The notes under the pieces are model-generated. The model ran no database searches. It was not told the DNA's origin and was given only the letters and a program-made list of their open reading frames with translations. Position numbers and translations under genes: made by a program. A DNA stretch of 64,000 nucleotides from the NCBI GenBank assembly GCA_016748015.1, contig JAAOMT010000735.1:68256-132255 (forward strand), read 5' to 3'. Of the stretch, positions 54,177-64,000 are shown piece by piece. The DNA comes from Geosiphon pyriformis. Taxonomy: Eukaryota > Glomeromycota > Glomeromycetes > Archaeosporales > Geosiphonaceae. Every line of letters starts with the position of its first letter. The first letter of the stretch is position 1.

Positions 54177-54188
54177 TTTGGTGCTCTC
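54177..54188 (+). other. primer binding site of element E
   Basis: TTTGGTGCTCTC directly after the LTR end. Its exact complement GAGAGCACCAAA is present in the LTR at 54126-54137. Confidence 0.55.
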
Positions 54189-54237
54189 TGTGAGATTATA
54201 AATTCACAGAGACAGAACACCCCAGAAATTCACAAAA

Positions 54238-56260
54238 GTGGTGACTATTAGAACAGTAGGAAAAGACCACTTCCCATATGGAAGAGTATTATTTTAATAC
54301 TTTCAAAAAGACTTAGGAATACTAGCAGAAACTGCTTATACAGAAAGTAATTTTTGTAACTATATTAATGCAAAAATTAACTGTTTATTAAGTTGTACAA
54401 CCAACACAAAAAGACTGAGAAAACAAATTCATTAAAGCTTATTAGGGTACTCAACAGCTACAACTACCCAAGCAATTGCTGAAACTTTGTGCATAATTGA
54501 TACAGACATTAAATATTACATGGCATAACAATTCTCTCAAGTACAACAACTAGTGGAATCCGACTCTAAGAAATATGAAGATGAATTCAACAATTCTACA
54601 ACTGTCCAAGCCAAGTCTATGGTCAACAAAAAACCAAGATTCCTCTTTCCAACAACTCCATTATATTATCAGACATCCCAAAGTAGAATTGTATTCAACC
54701 CACTTCTGAAAACCCAGTCAGAAACACCACAAACTCCTAGAAATCCACATTCTTGGGGTCAACACAATTGAATCAAATCATTAGGAGACTACAGATTGTT
54801 GTTTAGAAATCTCACCTCAACAATTAATAAAACAGATGGAAATACATCAACATAGAAACCACCATCAATCCAACTCTTAACCAAATCATTAACTACCTCT
54901 TCTGAAGAAACAGCTATCCTTCAGCCATTGAAAAAATTAACAAAGGGAAACAACCAGAATTAGCATCAAGAGAACATCCTAGCATGCAAACACCAAACTT
55001 TTCAGCATCAACCAATAAAACTCCACCTACTTACCAGATTATGGCTTACTAAAATATTGCCAAATTAAAAAAATTCTCTGATGAAAAAAACAACACATAT
55101 ACATAAATTGTGGAAGCCAAGAAAGCTATTACTGTTAACAATTGGGATAATAATAGGGCCATTCAAGCATTGCCATTTTTTCTGACTGGAATCACAGACT
55201 TATGATATCAAAGCCTTGCAGAAAAACCAACTGATTTTGCCATCTTTAAACTTGTTTTTCTGTAATACTTTTGTAATTTCAACATTCTTATTAGATTACA
55301 AAATCAGTTCAATATCATAAAACAAAAAAATCACAAAGCAGTGACCACTTATCTTGAACAATTTAACCAAATCCTTTGTCAAATTCAGGCTATTGAAAGG
55401 GACTACTATACTGTGGTACAAATCCTTAATCAATTCATCAAAGGATTAAAGAGCAGCCTCTTCTGATTTGTAAGACCCTACCACCTGACAAACCTACAAG
55501 AAACAGTTACTCTTGCTCATAACTTTAAATCAGCAGAACAAGAGGCTACTCATACTTAAGCCATTAACCTGACTATCAATAAAACATCCAATATTAACAC
55601 AAAAATAACTCAATTAAGTGAGAAATTAACTCAGAAAATTGAGGGATTTTTAGCTAGTACTGTAGAATCCTACCAGCCACCACAATAAAGAGATAGTAAT
55701 AACAACAGATACCAACAACAACAGAATCATTAGCAACAACAACAATCTTGAAGATCCAATTCCCACAATTGTTACTATTGCCAGAAATCTAGACATATTG
55801 TTTGAGACTGTTGTAAAAAAGTAATAGACCAAAATCAAGGAAATCAATATCAGCAACCAAAATACTCTCAAAACATGGTATTCCAATACTTTACGTCTCA
55901 ATATCAACTGTCTCAATACTCACAACAAATTCAGTATATCCAACAACTGCCTCAGAACTACTACCAATTATTGCAGCCAATGGTTCAAGCAGCACCCCAG
56001 TACCAAAACTTTGTTAATAACCAATCTAGACATTGTGCAATTGATTACAACTAAAGATGGAAGAGCTCTAGCAATAATTAGATGCCAACTAACAATATAT
56101 CATCATGATTTCTAAATTGTAGTAATGCCTCATCTTGACCAGCACCAACTGGATACTTTAACCAAGTCTTATATCTTGGTCTCATTAAAAACCAGAATTT
56201 TTATAGCTTTACATCTTTAGAAGAAAAGAATGTAAGAGAAATTTCCAACCTTTTGAGATG
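54238..56260 (+). pseudogene. gag, element E
   Basis: It begins at a GTG (54238) in AAAAGTGGTGAC, again without an upstream ATG in frame. It includes CNYINAKINCLL, KPRFLFPTTPLYYQTSQSRIVFNP, a gag core (LPFFLTGITDL ... VVQILNQFIKGLKSSLF, 55160-55470), a Q/N-rich tail and a CCHC knuckle CYYCQKSRHIV-stop-DC (55770-55811). Stops and frameshifts are frequent, among them TAG after GDY and TGA after SWGQHN (54770, the same place as in B). Confidence 0.72.
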
Positions 56261-56399
56261 AAATTAAACCAACAATACTATTTTACTTGCCACTATTACT
56301 GAAAATACCATTTTTGCTGCTATTTTCCCCTTCAACATTGATGGTCTGAACACAAATAGTCTTTTCAATGAAGCTGCCATAAATTAAGACAAACCAATT

Positions 56400-56760
56400 A
56401 TGGCCCTGTACACTAATGCTAAAGTTGGAAACATAAACATTAAATTAATTCTCAATAGCAGATTAGCAGGCAGTATAATAATAAAACAACTTATAGATTA
56501 ATTAGATTACCAAGTAAATTGTGCCACAACTGCCCAAATCATTATTGCAGATGACAATACCAAAACTTCAATCAGAAAAATTGATAACTTTTCCTTCAAA
56601 ATCAACAGAATCTAAATTCCTATGAAAGTTCTGGTCATAGAAGCCATGTAATATTAAGCTCTTATTAGAAACAACTGGTTGGCCAAAGTCTATGCCACTT
56701 TTGACTGAAACACATAGGAATTACAGATCATCTTTAATGGATGACATGTTCGAGTTCTGG
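56400..56760 (+). pseudogene. retropepsin region, element E
   Basis: It reads NIKLILNSRLAGSIIIKQL at about 56436-56493. The catalytic triad is Asn-Ser-Arg, as in B. ALIRNNWLAKVYATFD-like sequence follows near 56660. Several stops are present. Confidence 0.65.
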
Positions 56761-56996
56761 CTATATATAGATACTTTAAAGTCCAAAGCTTAAAGGAACT
56801 ACTAATTGAATTTAAAAACACAACACTACCACCAACCATAGAAATCTATCAAGTTTTATGGGTGGACAATTTCCGAACAGAGTTACCCTCACCACCAACT
56901 TGGAAAGAAAAGAAAAAGGGAAAAGCAAAAAAAACTACAATCAGCACCTACAGGCTATTCCATCCCAAGTCAAAGAAGTCAATAGTATTAAATCCC

Positions 56997-57719
56997 GAAA
57001 TTAATTTGTGTTGACTGTGAGAAAAAGTTATCTTTTATGGGTGTATGTATTGGAGACAACAAAAAATGGCCAACTGCCACCAAACATTACTGCAAATCTT
57101 ATGTGTTGAAAAAATTTGGCAGACCAAAATGACAAGACAAATAGGACAATACATCATGCCTTGTTTGTAGCAAAATCCTGCCAGATAAAAGACTATAGAA
57201 CAATATTCCTGGCAGAGGAGGAACATGTAATAAAGCATGTCAATACACTATCTTGATCAATGATTGAATACAAAAAAAAACTCCAATTGATGATGCCTGA
57301 AAATAAGCATTATGACAATTGAACAGATATTCCCATAACAAACATGAAATTTGGAAAATAATAAGTGCAAAAGCAGAGGGCACTACAACCAGGGAATTAC
57401 TGGAAATCAAAACAACCTCTTATCTCTTTCAGAACCTAAATATATCATGACTTTTGACATTTTTGGCAATATTGAAGACAATCCAGAATACTTTTACAAG
57501 CACTACCAGAATCTGGCACTGACTAGAAAAGAACAGAAACAAAGGCTAGTTGACTTAAACACAAAACTGTGCAATTATTGTTTGATTCCTTGCCACTTTC
57601 AGTACTGTAACAAATGTGATATCATGTTTAATCTGCCTTTAAGAAAACCATACCTGATTACTAAACTACTAGAACCCAAGGTAGAAGAGGAATTAATCAC
57701 TGAGAACATGTTATTTTAA
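56997..57719 (+). pseudogene. Cys-rich multi-CXXC module, element E
   Basis: It reads LICVDCEKKLSFMGVCIG (about 56998-57050), SCLVCSKILPD, TCNKACQYTILI, then the frame 57351-57719 with HYQNLALTRKEQKQRLVDL and LCNYCLIPCHFQYCNKC (C-x2-C-x3-C-x4-C-x2-C). The order and spacing agree with B, C and J. The 122-codon open frame at the end is intact up to TAA at 57717-57719. Function unknown, presumably zinc-binding. Confidence 0.62.
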
Positions 57720-57721
57720 GA

Positions 57722-58000
57722 TCCAACAGAAAATACTAAAACAGAACAATATCTTATGTATCTTAACTTATTCAAAGAATTAAAATTAAAATAGTACAGT
57801 AACAATAAGAAAAGAATCTGTTCCAAAAGAGCACATAATACTGATGCTGGTTTCAACCTATAATACTCTAGATAATCAACCATAGTTATAGTCCCATATT
57901 TTCTTGTAACAATAGATCTTAAGATAGTGTTAGAAATTTCTGTTAGTACAATAGTACAAGTTGTCTTTCAATCTAATTTAGCCAAGAAAAAAATTGACAT
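57722..58000 (+). pseudogene. dUTPase fragment, element E
   Basis: It contains RAHNTDAGFNL (motif 1) and FQSNLAKKKIDI (motif 2 position), where it is cut by the J LTR. Stops at about 57793 and 57861 precede the break. It cannot be functional. Confidence 0.6.
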
Positions 58001-58871
58001 TGTTATAGATAACTATTTCTGGTGTTGGATTAAATAACAAATCCGTAACTTGGTGCTCAAATCAAGTTGTAGTTAATAGTGATCTGAAGATTTGTGTCTG
58101 AAAGGTTTGTATTTGAAGAGTTTAGTTGAGTTCTTTGTATAATGAACAGAAATTCAATAGTAATAGTTTTATCCGTAGCTTCCTGAAATCACAATTTCGT
58201 CAATTTTTTTCTCAGCTTAATGGCTGGTATTCCTCCTGGTAAGCTATCTTCAATTGAGTGTTCTACCCTTATTTCTGGGTCTTTTACCAGTCACGTTTAT
58301 CCTGACGTCAGTACCCCATGCGTTAATCCTCAATAGAGTTAGTAAACAACAATAAAATCAAGGCAAGAAATAAAGAAAAGAAAAAAAAATAAAGAAAGAA
58401 AAGAAATAAGCCAAGACAATTTGCAAGTTAGTATTCTATCAATAGCCATGATCAAGAGCTATTGTTTCAGTGTGGTTAAGTATCAATTACTATCAACATG
58501 AAGTATTAATAGTGGCAGTGGGTTTGAGATAACAAACAGTTATTTATTTGTGGTTTGGAAAGTTGTCTAGATAAAATCTAAACTGAGAGATCTGTCTTTT
58601 CAGCTTCTAATCCTACTGCTATATATACATAATTGAGATTCCTCAATTCCTCAATTCTTCACAACAGGAATCCTAGGATTCCTAGAATCCTGCAATTTCT
58701 TTAAAAAAAATCCTAGAATTCTGGAATTCTGCGATTCTTTGTGAGAATCCTGTAATTCCTGGAATTCTGCAATTTCTGAGAGGAATCCTGGAATTCCACA
58801 TTTTACTACATCTACTTCTGATTGGTTAATAACTATGCTAATATATATCTCCTATATTTTTATGAGTAACA
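58001..58871 (-). repeat. 3' LTR of element J (871 bp)
   Basis: Plus-strand text starts TGTTATAG and ends GAGTAACA. It has the GAATCCT/AGGATTC repeat cluster (58660-58800) and, on the minus strand, TGAGCACCAAGTTACGG (58045-58061) about 60 bp from its end, resembling the GAGCACCAAATGTTAC motif of E. A purine-rich run lies at 58370-58410. Confidence 0.78.
58640..58800. repeat. palindrome-rich repeat cluster (GGAATTC / AGGATTCCT)
   Basis: Repeated GAATCCT, AGGATTCCTAGAATCC, CTGGAATTCTGC and TGGAATTCC words, about eight close copies in both orientations. It could form alternative hairpins in DNA or in the LTR transcript. Confidence 0.65.
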
Positions 58872-58886
58872 TTATTCCCTTCTTTT
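58872..58886 (-). other. polypurine tract of element J
   Basis: AAAAGAAGGGAATAA on the minus strand between the ORF3 stop (58885) and the 3' LTR. Confidence 0.65.
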
Positions 58887-59514
58887 AATATTGAGCTCTG
58901 TCGAAATTTAACTCTGTTAATTCTCTTTTTTGAAGTATTTCTTGAATTTCATTTTCGAGAATTACTTGTGTTATTTGAGTCTGTAATTCTTAAAATTAAG
59001 TGTTGGTAATCTTTCCTAATTGATTACTGGTAACCATATCCATTGCTTTGTTGAGTAAGATTTCTGGTCAATCCTGAAATGTTGTGTGTATTCAGTATAT
59101 GGCTTAGGCCTATGTGAATAAGTTGTTCTTTCCCATAAAATGTTCTAATTGTTGTAGTATTTTTGTGTCAAATAATCGCTTTGTTTTATCCGTATATAGA
59201 TTCTGAATATTCACATGTTGTCCCAAGTAAAAATAACAATAGTTTCTTGGAAATTGTTATATCCACCAATTCCAAGTTTCTTTAGTCAACTCTTGGTATA
59301 GTGACTCTTTTGTCGATTCTTTTATTGCTAATTTTACTTTTGCAATGATTTTGTCAATGGTATTTTCTGTTTTCTTCTGTGTTCTATGTGGTGATGTCTT
59401 TTTAGTGTCTTGATATTGGATGGTTTGTTGATTAATTGTAATTTCCATCTCTTGGTGTTGAATCAATTGAAAGAGTTGTTGTGTTAGTGAGTAAATATTG
59501 TCTGTAATTTCCAT
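58885..59514 (-). pseudogene. ORF3 of element J, conserved accessory ORF of unknown function
   Basis: Starts MEITDNIYSLTQQLFQLI, then MEITINQQTIQYQDTKK and a basic stretch HRTQKKTEN. The frame is open to 59257 (ETWNWWI), then has several stops but stays recognisable: HFMGKNNLF, QNLYTDKTKRLF, and the end REL-TELNFDRAQY with TAA at 58885. The last bases match B (LAEIDDFAGAQF). It is placed between the integrase C-terminal domain and the polypurine tract, as in A, B and C. Confidence 0.62.
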
Positions 59515-59639
59515 TTTTTTGATATTTCTTGTCACGTCTCTCATGTCTTTATATATTCTTTGGATGGATTAATTTAATGTGTTGTTGTCAATGATGATGA
59601 TTGGTTCCAGATCTTGTGGAATCTCTTCTGGTTGGACTA

Positions 59640-60860
59640 GTATCTTTTGTACTTCTAATTATGGAATATTACTGGTAGATGGTAGTGATTTGTTGTGGTA
59701 TGGTTTCAGTTGATTTCTATGTGCTGTTTTGGTTAAAATTTTGTTATCCAGTCTTAATTTGTAAGCTTCATTCCCTAGAATTTCTTCTATGTGAAATGGT
59801 CTATCCTATTTGGAGTCAAATTTTCCACTTCATTGTTTTTCCACTTTGGTATAATGTAAGAGTACTTTGTCTTCAATCTTGAATTCAACTGGTTTGTCTA
59901 GTAATTGATTATTATGTCTTTCTTTCTGTTTCTTTTGTGACTTTTGTATGTTATCAGCTGCTTTTTTTCATTTGTTTTCCAATGTTTCTATTAAGTCATA
60001 TGTTTTTCTTAACAATGTTTCTTGAAAATTTTCTTCTATTATTGGTTCAGTTGGATATGTGTTAACCTCTATCTCAACTGGTAATATTGTTGTTCTACCA
60101 TATATCAATTCAAATGGTGTTGCTTGTGTGGTGTCTTGCTTTATTGTCCAATAAGCAAATAATACTGATGGTATGAACAAATCCCATTTATTCTGGTTTT
60201 CTTGGCTGAGTTTCGCTATTGCTTCACACAATGTTCTATTAAATTTTTCAACTAATCCATTGGTTTGTGAATGGTATGGTAATGATAGTGGTCTCTTAAT
60301 TCCAAATTTTTGGCTTAGTTCTGCTAATGTTCTATTCACAAAATGGGTTTCTTGGTTTGATAATAGTTCTTTTGAACATTTATGTTGACAAATCAGATCT
60401 TGATGGACAAATTTGGCAATGAATTTTGCATCCACTCTTTGAATTGCTTTGGCTTCTGGCCATTTAGTAAGATAGTCTATGGCTACTGCAATATATCTGT
60501 TGCCTTTACTGGTAATTGTCAATGGTCTGACTAAATTGATTCTAATGTGGTCAAATGGTTGTCCCACTTTAATTGGTCTCAATGGTTTGCTGGGTCTTGT
60601 TTCTTCTCTTTTTTGACAAGCATTACAATTTTGCACCTATTGGATAATATCTGGATATATTGATGGCCAATAGTATCTCTTTCTGGTTCTTTCTATGGTT
60701 GCTTTTTTATGAAAATGTTCTGCAGTTAGATCTGAATGCATATTAAACAGTATTGTCTCTTTTTCTGGTTCTGTAATTACTCTGGTTGGTTGATCTGAAT
60801 CTTTTCTATTTTTCTGATAAAGTATATTTTGGTGAGTAATAAAATATTTGGATTGTTGTT
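59640..60860 (-). pseudogene. integrase, element J
   Basis: The N-terminal zinc region (about 60860-60620) ends CNACQ (Cys4, Cys7 of the 222-codon frame 60636-59968). The core reads FDHIRINLVRPLT, with Asn34 in place of the first catalytic Asp, then DYLTKWPEAKAIQ and LLSNQETHF, with Asn94 in place of the second, and NGLVEKFNRTL with Glu130 intact. KWDLFIPSVLFAYWT has Trp where Arg is usual (CGG-to-TGG). The C-terminal domain follows (KPVEFKIEDKVLLHYTK ... HIEEILGNEAYKLRL) with two TGA/TAG stops. Two lost Asp residues make it inactive. Confidence 0.82.
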
Positions 60861-61012
60861 TGATTTTCTTTTGTTCTGGTTGAGATAATTTCTCCTTGAA
60901 CTGTTGAGTATCTATATAATGTTGAAGTTGTTGATATTTTTGTGTATTTATCTTTTGTTATATTTTTGTAAGTATTGTTTTGGTTTTGTTATATTTTTGG
61001 GTTGAAATGTTC

Positions 61013-61972
61013 TTAGATTTGTTTCATTCGCAACAAACTGTTGGCATTTCCATTGTTTTTTCTCTTTTTATAATGTATGGTATAAGTATATAGTGACAGT
61101 GTCATTTTCCAATTTGACTGTCTTCTGTCCCCAAATTCCTGTTTGTGAAGTGATGTTAATCCTTTGTGATCTGTGTACACCTCAAACTTTTGGCTCAAGT
61201 ATTCTTTCCATTTCATAACTGCCCAATAGATTGCTAGATATTCTAATTCTGGTGTTTCATAGTTCTTTTTGGCTGGAATCAAACCTTGGCTGGCATATAC
61301 AACTGGATGTTCTCTTCTATCCAATTTTCTCTGAGATAGTACTGCTTCCAATGCTTGACCTGATGCATCAGTGGTGATAATGAATAGTTTACTATGATCT
61401 GGATAGATCAATACTAAAGCTTGAATAAGCTTTCTTCTTAAGATGTTAAATGCTTCTTGCTGGGTTTCAGTCCATTCATACTTTGCATTTTTGGTTTGAA
61501 AATTATTGAGTGGTTGTGCTATTTTTGAAAAGTTCTTTATGAAGTGTCTATAATAGCTTGCAAATCCCAAGAATAATTTCAGCTTGGTTATGTTGGTTGG
61601 TATTGGAAAGTTTTTTATTATTTCTATTTTCTCCAGATCTGTTTTTATGCCATTTTTGCTAACTATTTGTTCCAAGAATTTTAGTTCTGTTTTGCCAAAA
61701 AAACACTTTGTTGTATTCAATTTTAATCCTGTTTGTTGTAGTCTTTCAAACACTTGTTGAAGATGATATAGATGATTATCAAATGTTTTTAAGAACATAT
61801 TGGTGTCATCCAAGTATACAACTACTGATTTCCACAATAAGCTAGTATACACAATTTTCATTAGCTGTTGAAATGTAGCTGGAGCATTGGTTAAGCCAAA
61901 TGGCATAACTTCAAACTCAAAGTTTTCCTCTTTTGTGGTGAACGCCATTATTTCTTTGTTGGCTGGATCCAT
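61013..61972 (-). CDS. reverse transcriptase (C-terminal part) and RNase H, element J
   Basis: A 319-codon open frame, the longest pol frame of any LTR element here. FEFEVMPFGLTNAPATFQQLM and VVYLDDTNMF (YLDD 53-56) are typical RT motifs. LKLNTTKCFFGKTELKFL and LKLFLGFASYYRHFIKNF form the connection. RNase H has Asp202 (TTDAS), Glu242/Glu244 (TPELEYLAIYWA) and Asp268 (YTDHKGL), ending NANSLLRMKQI. A TAG ends it before integrase. The start is broken upstream, so it is only part of the enzyme. Confidence 0.85.
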   Translation of the reverse strand: MDPANKEIMAFTTKEENFEFEVMPFGLTNAPATFQQLMKIVYTSLLWKSVVVYLDDTNMFLKTFDNHLYHLQQVFERLQQTGLKLNTTKCFFGKTELKFLEQIVSKNGIKTDLEKIEIIKNFPIPTNITKLKLFLGFASYYRHFIKNFSKIAQPLNNFQTKNAKYEWTETQQEAFNILRRKLIQALVLIYPDHSKLFIITTDASGQALEAVLSQRKLDRREHPVVYASQGLIPAKKNYETPELEYLAIYWAVMKWKEYLSQKFEVYTDHKGLTSLHKQEFGDRRQSNWKMTLSLYTYTIHYKKRKNNGNANSLLRMKQI

Positions 61973-62380
61973 GACTACTTGTCAGTAACCACTATCTAAG
62001 TCTAATATTGAGAACTATTTGTTTCTACCGAAAGCATCAAATAGTTCTTGTATTCATGGAGTTAGATAGCTGTCTCCATGAGTTACATCATTGAGTTTCC
62101 TGTAGTCTACACAAAATCGGATTTTTCTATTCTTCTTATGGATGAGTACTACTGGTGACAACTATGAGCTTATTGATGGCTAAATTAACCTGTTGTCAAG
62201 CATTCAGTTGATCTCTTGACGGATGATTTCATGGCTGGCTGGTGGTACCCTATATGCTTGCTGTTTGATTGGCATTGTATCTCCAGTCTTGATCTGATGC
62301 TGGATAATATCAGTTCTGCCAAATTCATTTTCACTGGCGAAAATGTCATTAAAATTATTGAGTAACATCTTTAGTTGCAT
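61973..62380 (-). pseudogene. reverse transcriptase, N-terminal part, element J
   Basis: Upstream of the open frame: NEFGRTDIIQHQIKTGDTMPIKQQAYRVPPASHEIIRQEI, TGA, MLDNRLI, then SSPVVLIHKKNRKIRFCVDYRKLND, a region with TGA and TAG stops, and FSILDLDSGY-TGA-QVVMDP (first catalytic Asp). The TGA in GY-QVV is at the Trp of the family (B and C have GYWQV or RYWQV). Confidence 0.78.
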
Positions 62381-62850
62381 TTATTGAAGTGGGTTTAGAT
62401 TTCTCATGTTTATCTGTTCCAATTGTTCTGGCTGTAACAGATAACATTTATTTCGTCCATAGATGGTTTGTGATGTAATGTCCACATATCTACAAAGCTG
62501 TGAAAAGTCTGGAATACTGCTTGGTGCTTGATCTTCAATTTCCATGGTTAAATATCCAAGAATGGTTTTTTCTGATATCTCTACAACATTTCCAGTGTTG
62601 TTGTAGATGGGAATTTTGATATGGTTATGGCTTTTAGCTGGTATGTGTAGATTGATAAATCCAATTTCTCCTGATTTACAAAGGGTTGTTTCTGCTTCAA
62701 AAATCTGTTCTTGCTCCTTTTCTTTTTTTTCTATTGCTAACATGTATCAGCTATATGGTGGAATGAAAATTGTTTAACTGGTTGAGATAATTTTTTTTTG
62801 GCCAATAATTTCTTCTTCTATTATATTGACTAGTACATCTATTCTATCCG
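62381..62850 (-). pseudogene. spacer domain between dUTPase and RT, element J
   Basis: Frame 62743-62381 (120 codons): a Glu/Lys-rich start (EKKEKEQEQIFEAE), GEIGFINLHIPAKSHNHIKIPIYN, VVEISEKTILGYLTMEIEDQ, SSIPDFSQL and LEQINMRNLNPLQ. The corresponding C region is 23129-22695. It is beta-rich and lacks catalytic motifs. Confidence 0.55.
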
Positions 62851-63370
62851 TTGATCAAAATCCCTGTATTCCTCTTGCTGTTATCCCTAATTCTTCTCTA
62901 TTTCTTACTAACACTAACTGAGCTATTTTAACCAGAGACAGGAATATTGTCTGTGCTATCCTTTCATTTGGCTCTATAACATAAGCCTTTTCTGAGTCAT
63001 TTTGTAATATAGCAATGATATTTCCTACATATCCTGCATTAATTATTTCTCTTCTGATGTTTATCCCTCTTTTTGCTAAACTACTCCTTGAAACTAGTTA
63101 AACTATTGTTGTTGCTGGAATTTCCAAGACTATTTTGAAATCTATGTAGGTGTGCAAATGTGGTTCCAATTTAATGGCATCTTTTTCTAGATACCTCAGA
63201 TCAAATCTGGCATTAGTATTGTGTGCATGTTCCAGCATGATACCTTTATTATTATCGCTGAACCATTTTAGTTCCAATTCTCTGATAAGATCAGGAATTG
63301 CGATATATTGTTCATATTTTAAATTGGAGTTTGAATCTGAGTGGAAATCATCATCGTCATTATTGTTATA
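62851..63370 (-). pseudogene. dUTPase domain, element J
   Basis: Motif 1 EHAHNTNARFDLRY (about 63240-63195), motif 2 VSRSSLAKRGINI preceded by a TAG, motif 3 REIINAGYVGNIIAILQN (GVIDxxYxG type), motif 4 NERIAQTIFLSL, and motif 5 ARGIQGF-TGA-STDR. Two stops apart, it is well preserved. The motif 5 TGA replaces the Gly of FGST. Confidence 0.75.
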
Positions 63371-64000
63371 TTAGACAGAGCTGAAACCAGTGTTTTCGTT
63401 GTTATCATTGTCAGAGTTTGAATCAGGATCGAATAGTGATTCCAATTTTGATGTGCAGCTGCTGATTGGTTTTTTTTCTTTGGAGATCATGTAGATCATG
63501 CATGGTGGTGGATTGTAGATGAAGTTACACTCATTACAGAATTGGAAGTCACATGGAATCAAACAGTGGTCACATAATCAGGTGTTGATTTCTTCCAAGC
63601 ATTGCTCTTGCTCTTCTCTCATGGGTGCTAGATTCTGATAATGTTCATGGAATTCTTCTGGGCTGTTTTCTAAGTCAATAAAGGCATCCAGATTGAGAAC
63701 CAAAACAATGTCTGTTGGTTCTGGAGAGTTATTTTTGATCTCCAGAATTTCACTGGGCAAAGCACCTTCTATTTTGGTGTTGGCCATTTGCCAAATCTCG
63801 TCTTCATTGTGTGGATAGCTGTCTAGGCGGGATATAGCTCAGTGCTATGCTACTATGATGGGTGTACCATGACTCATCCAGTTGCTAATGAGGATTGTAT
63901 ATTGACACAAAGTGTCACACGTTTCTCCTCGACCAGGAATGTTGTTCCACATTTCTTTATTGAATAATTGTTTATTACAAGCAAGACATGGTTTGTTGTC
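63371..64000 (-). pseudogene. Cys-rich multi-CXXC module, element J (partial at edge)
   Basis: From the edge: CLACNKQLFNKE, then TCDTLCQYTILI, stops near 63847-63838, frame 63787-63578 (FHEHYQNLAPMREEQEQCLEEINT), a stop, and LCDHCLIPCDFQFCNECNFIYNPPP (C-x2-C-x3-C-x4-C-x2-C). An acidic Asp/Asn stretch (FDPDSNSDNDNNEN) links it to dUTPase. Same order as B, C and E. Confidence 0.62.

Larger units (their letters stand above)
53139..58000 (+). mobile_element. LTR retrotransposon E, 5' part (LTR to dUTPase), cut by element J
   Basis: The 5' LTR (53139-54176) is followed by a primer site, gag, protease, Cys-rich module and the start of dUTPase on the plus strand. At 58000 the reading stops inside dUTPase motif 2/3 and the J LTR begins. 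The rest would lie beyond J, outside the window. LTR and coding sequence are close to A and B. Many stops make it inactive. Confidence 0.82.
58001..64000 (-). mobile_element. LTR retrotransposon J, 3' part (LTR to Cys-rich module), runs off the right edge
   Basis: Minus-strand order from the right edge: Cys-rich module, dUTPase, spacer, RT, RNase H, integrase, ORF3, polypurine tract, 3' LTR (58871-58001). gag, protease and the 5' LTR would lie to the right. It is inserted in E; acat (57997-58000) is the likely left copy of its target duplication. Confidence 0.85.

Noticed and set aside
63821-63870. tRNA-like text GGGATATAGCTCAGT
   Set aside because: No T-arm box, anticodon stem or acceptor pairing follows, and the sequence lies inside the Cys-rich coding region of element J.

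Overview
This window is very AT-rich, repeat-laden eukaryotic DNA. It most likely comes from an arbuscular mycorrhizal (glomeromycotan) fungus. The reasons are the base composition, one spliced fungal-type membrane glycosyltransferase gene, and non-LTR retrotransposon proteins whose RNase H and C-terminal wording resembles, from memory, proteins of Rhizophagus-type genomes. No database search was possible. Only about 2 kb (42.85-44.8 kb) looks like ordinary host DNA. Almost everything else is retrotransposon at different stages of decay.

Layout of the left half (1-30.7 kb): a nest of insertions inside one non-LTR element, here called LINE-2 (minus strand; pieces at 30.64-30.18, 29.20-28.50 and 18.07-14.76 kb). 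Into LINE-2 went (i) element C, a complete Ty3/gypsy-type element (18066-28502, minus) with two 984-bp LTRs and the duplication acac, itself carrying an LTR of another family in its gag; (ii) a solo LTR of the C family (29203-30175); and (iii) older LTR elements. Element A is among the older ones. Its integrase carries LTR G, which is cut by element D, and its 3' LTR is split by the complete element B (4712-14684, plus, duplication atat).

Middle (30.7-42.3 kb): AT-rich decayed DNA, a 5'-truncated LINE-3 tail (31.6-32.6 kb), a strongly decayed C-family LTR (about 33.65-34.01 kb), and LINE-1 (34.3-41.05 kb, minus), nearly full length with ORF1, endonuclease, reverse transcriptase and RNase H. 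At 42.5-42.8 kb lies a retropepsin scrap, and at 43.3-44.6 kb the three-exon GT8 gene.

Right (44.8-64 kb): a very AT-rich tract with three decayed plus-strand copies of a LINE ORF1 family (K), a better preserved K copy (51.6-53.14 kb, minus), LTR element E (53139-58000, plus) inserted in K, and LTR element J (58001 to the right edge, minus) inserted in E.

The LTR elements share a layout: gag with a Q/N-rich tail and CCHC knuckle, retropepsin, a Cys-rich multi-CXXC module, dUTPase, a spacer, RT-RNase H, integrase, then an extra ORF (ORF3) ending just before the polypurine tract and 3' LTR. I recognise neither the Cys-rich module nor ORF3. They recur in independent, diverged copies and are the best candidates for undescribed biology. 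Most of the nonsense codons I could align to sister copies fall at Arg, Gln or Trp codons and look like C-to-T / G-to-A decay.
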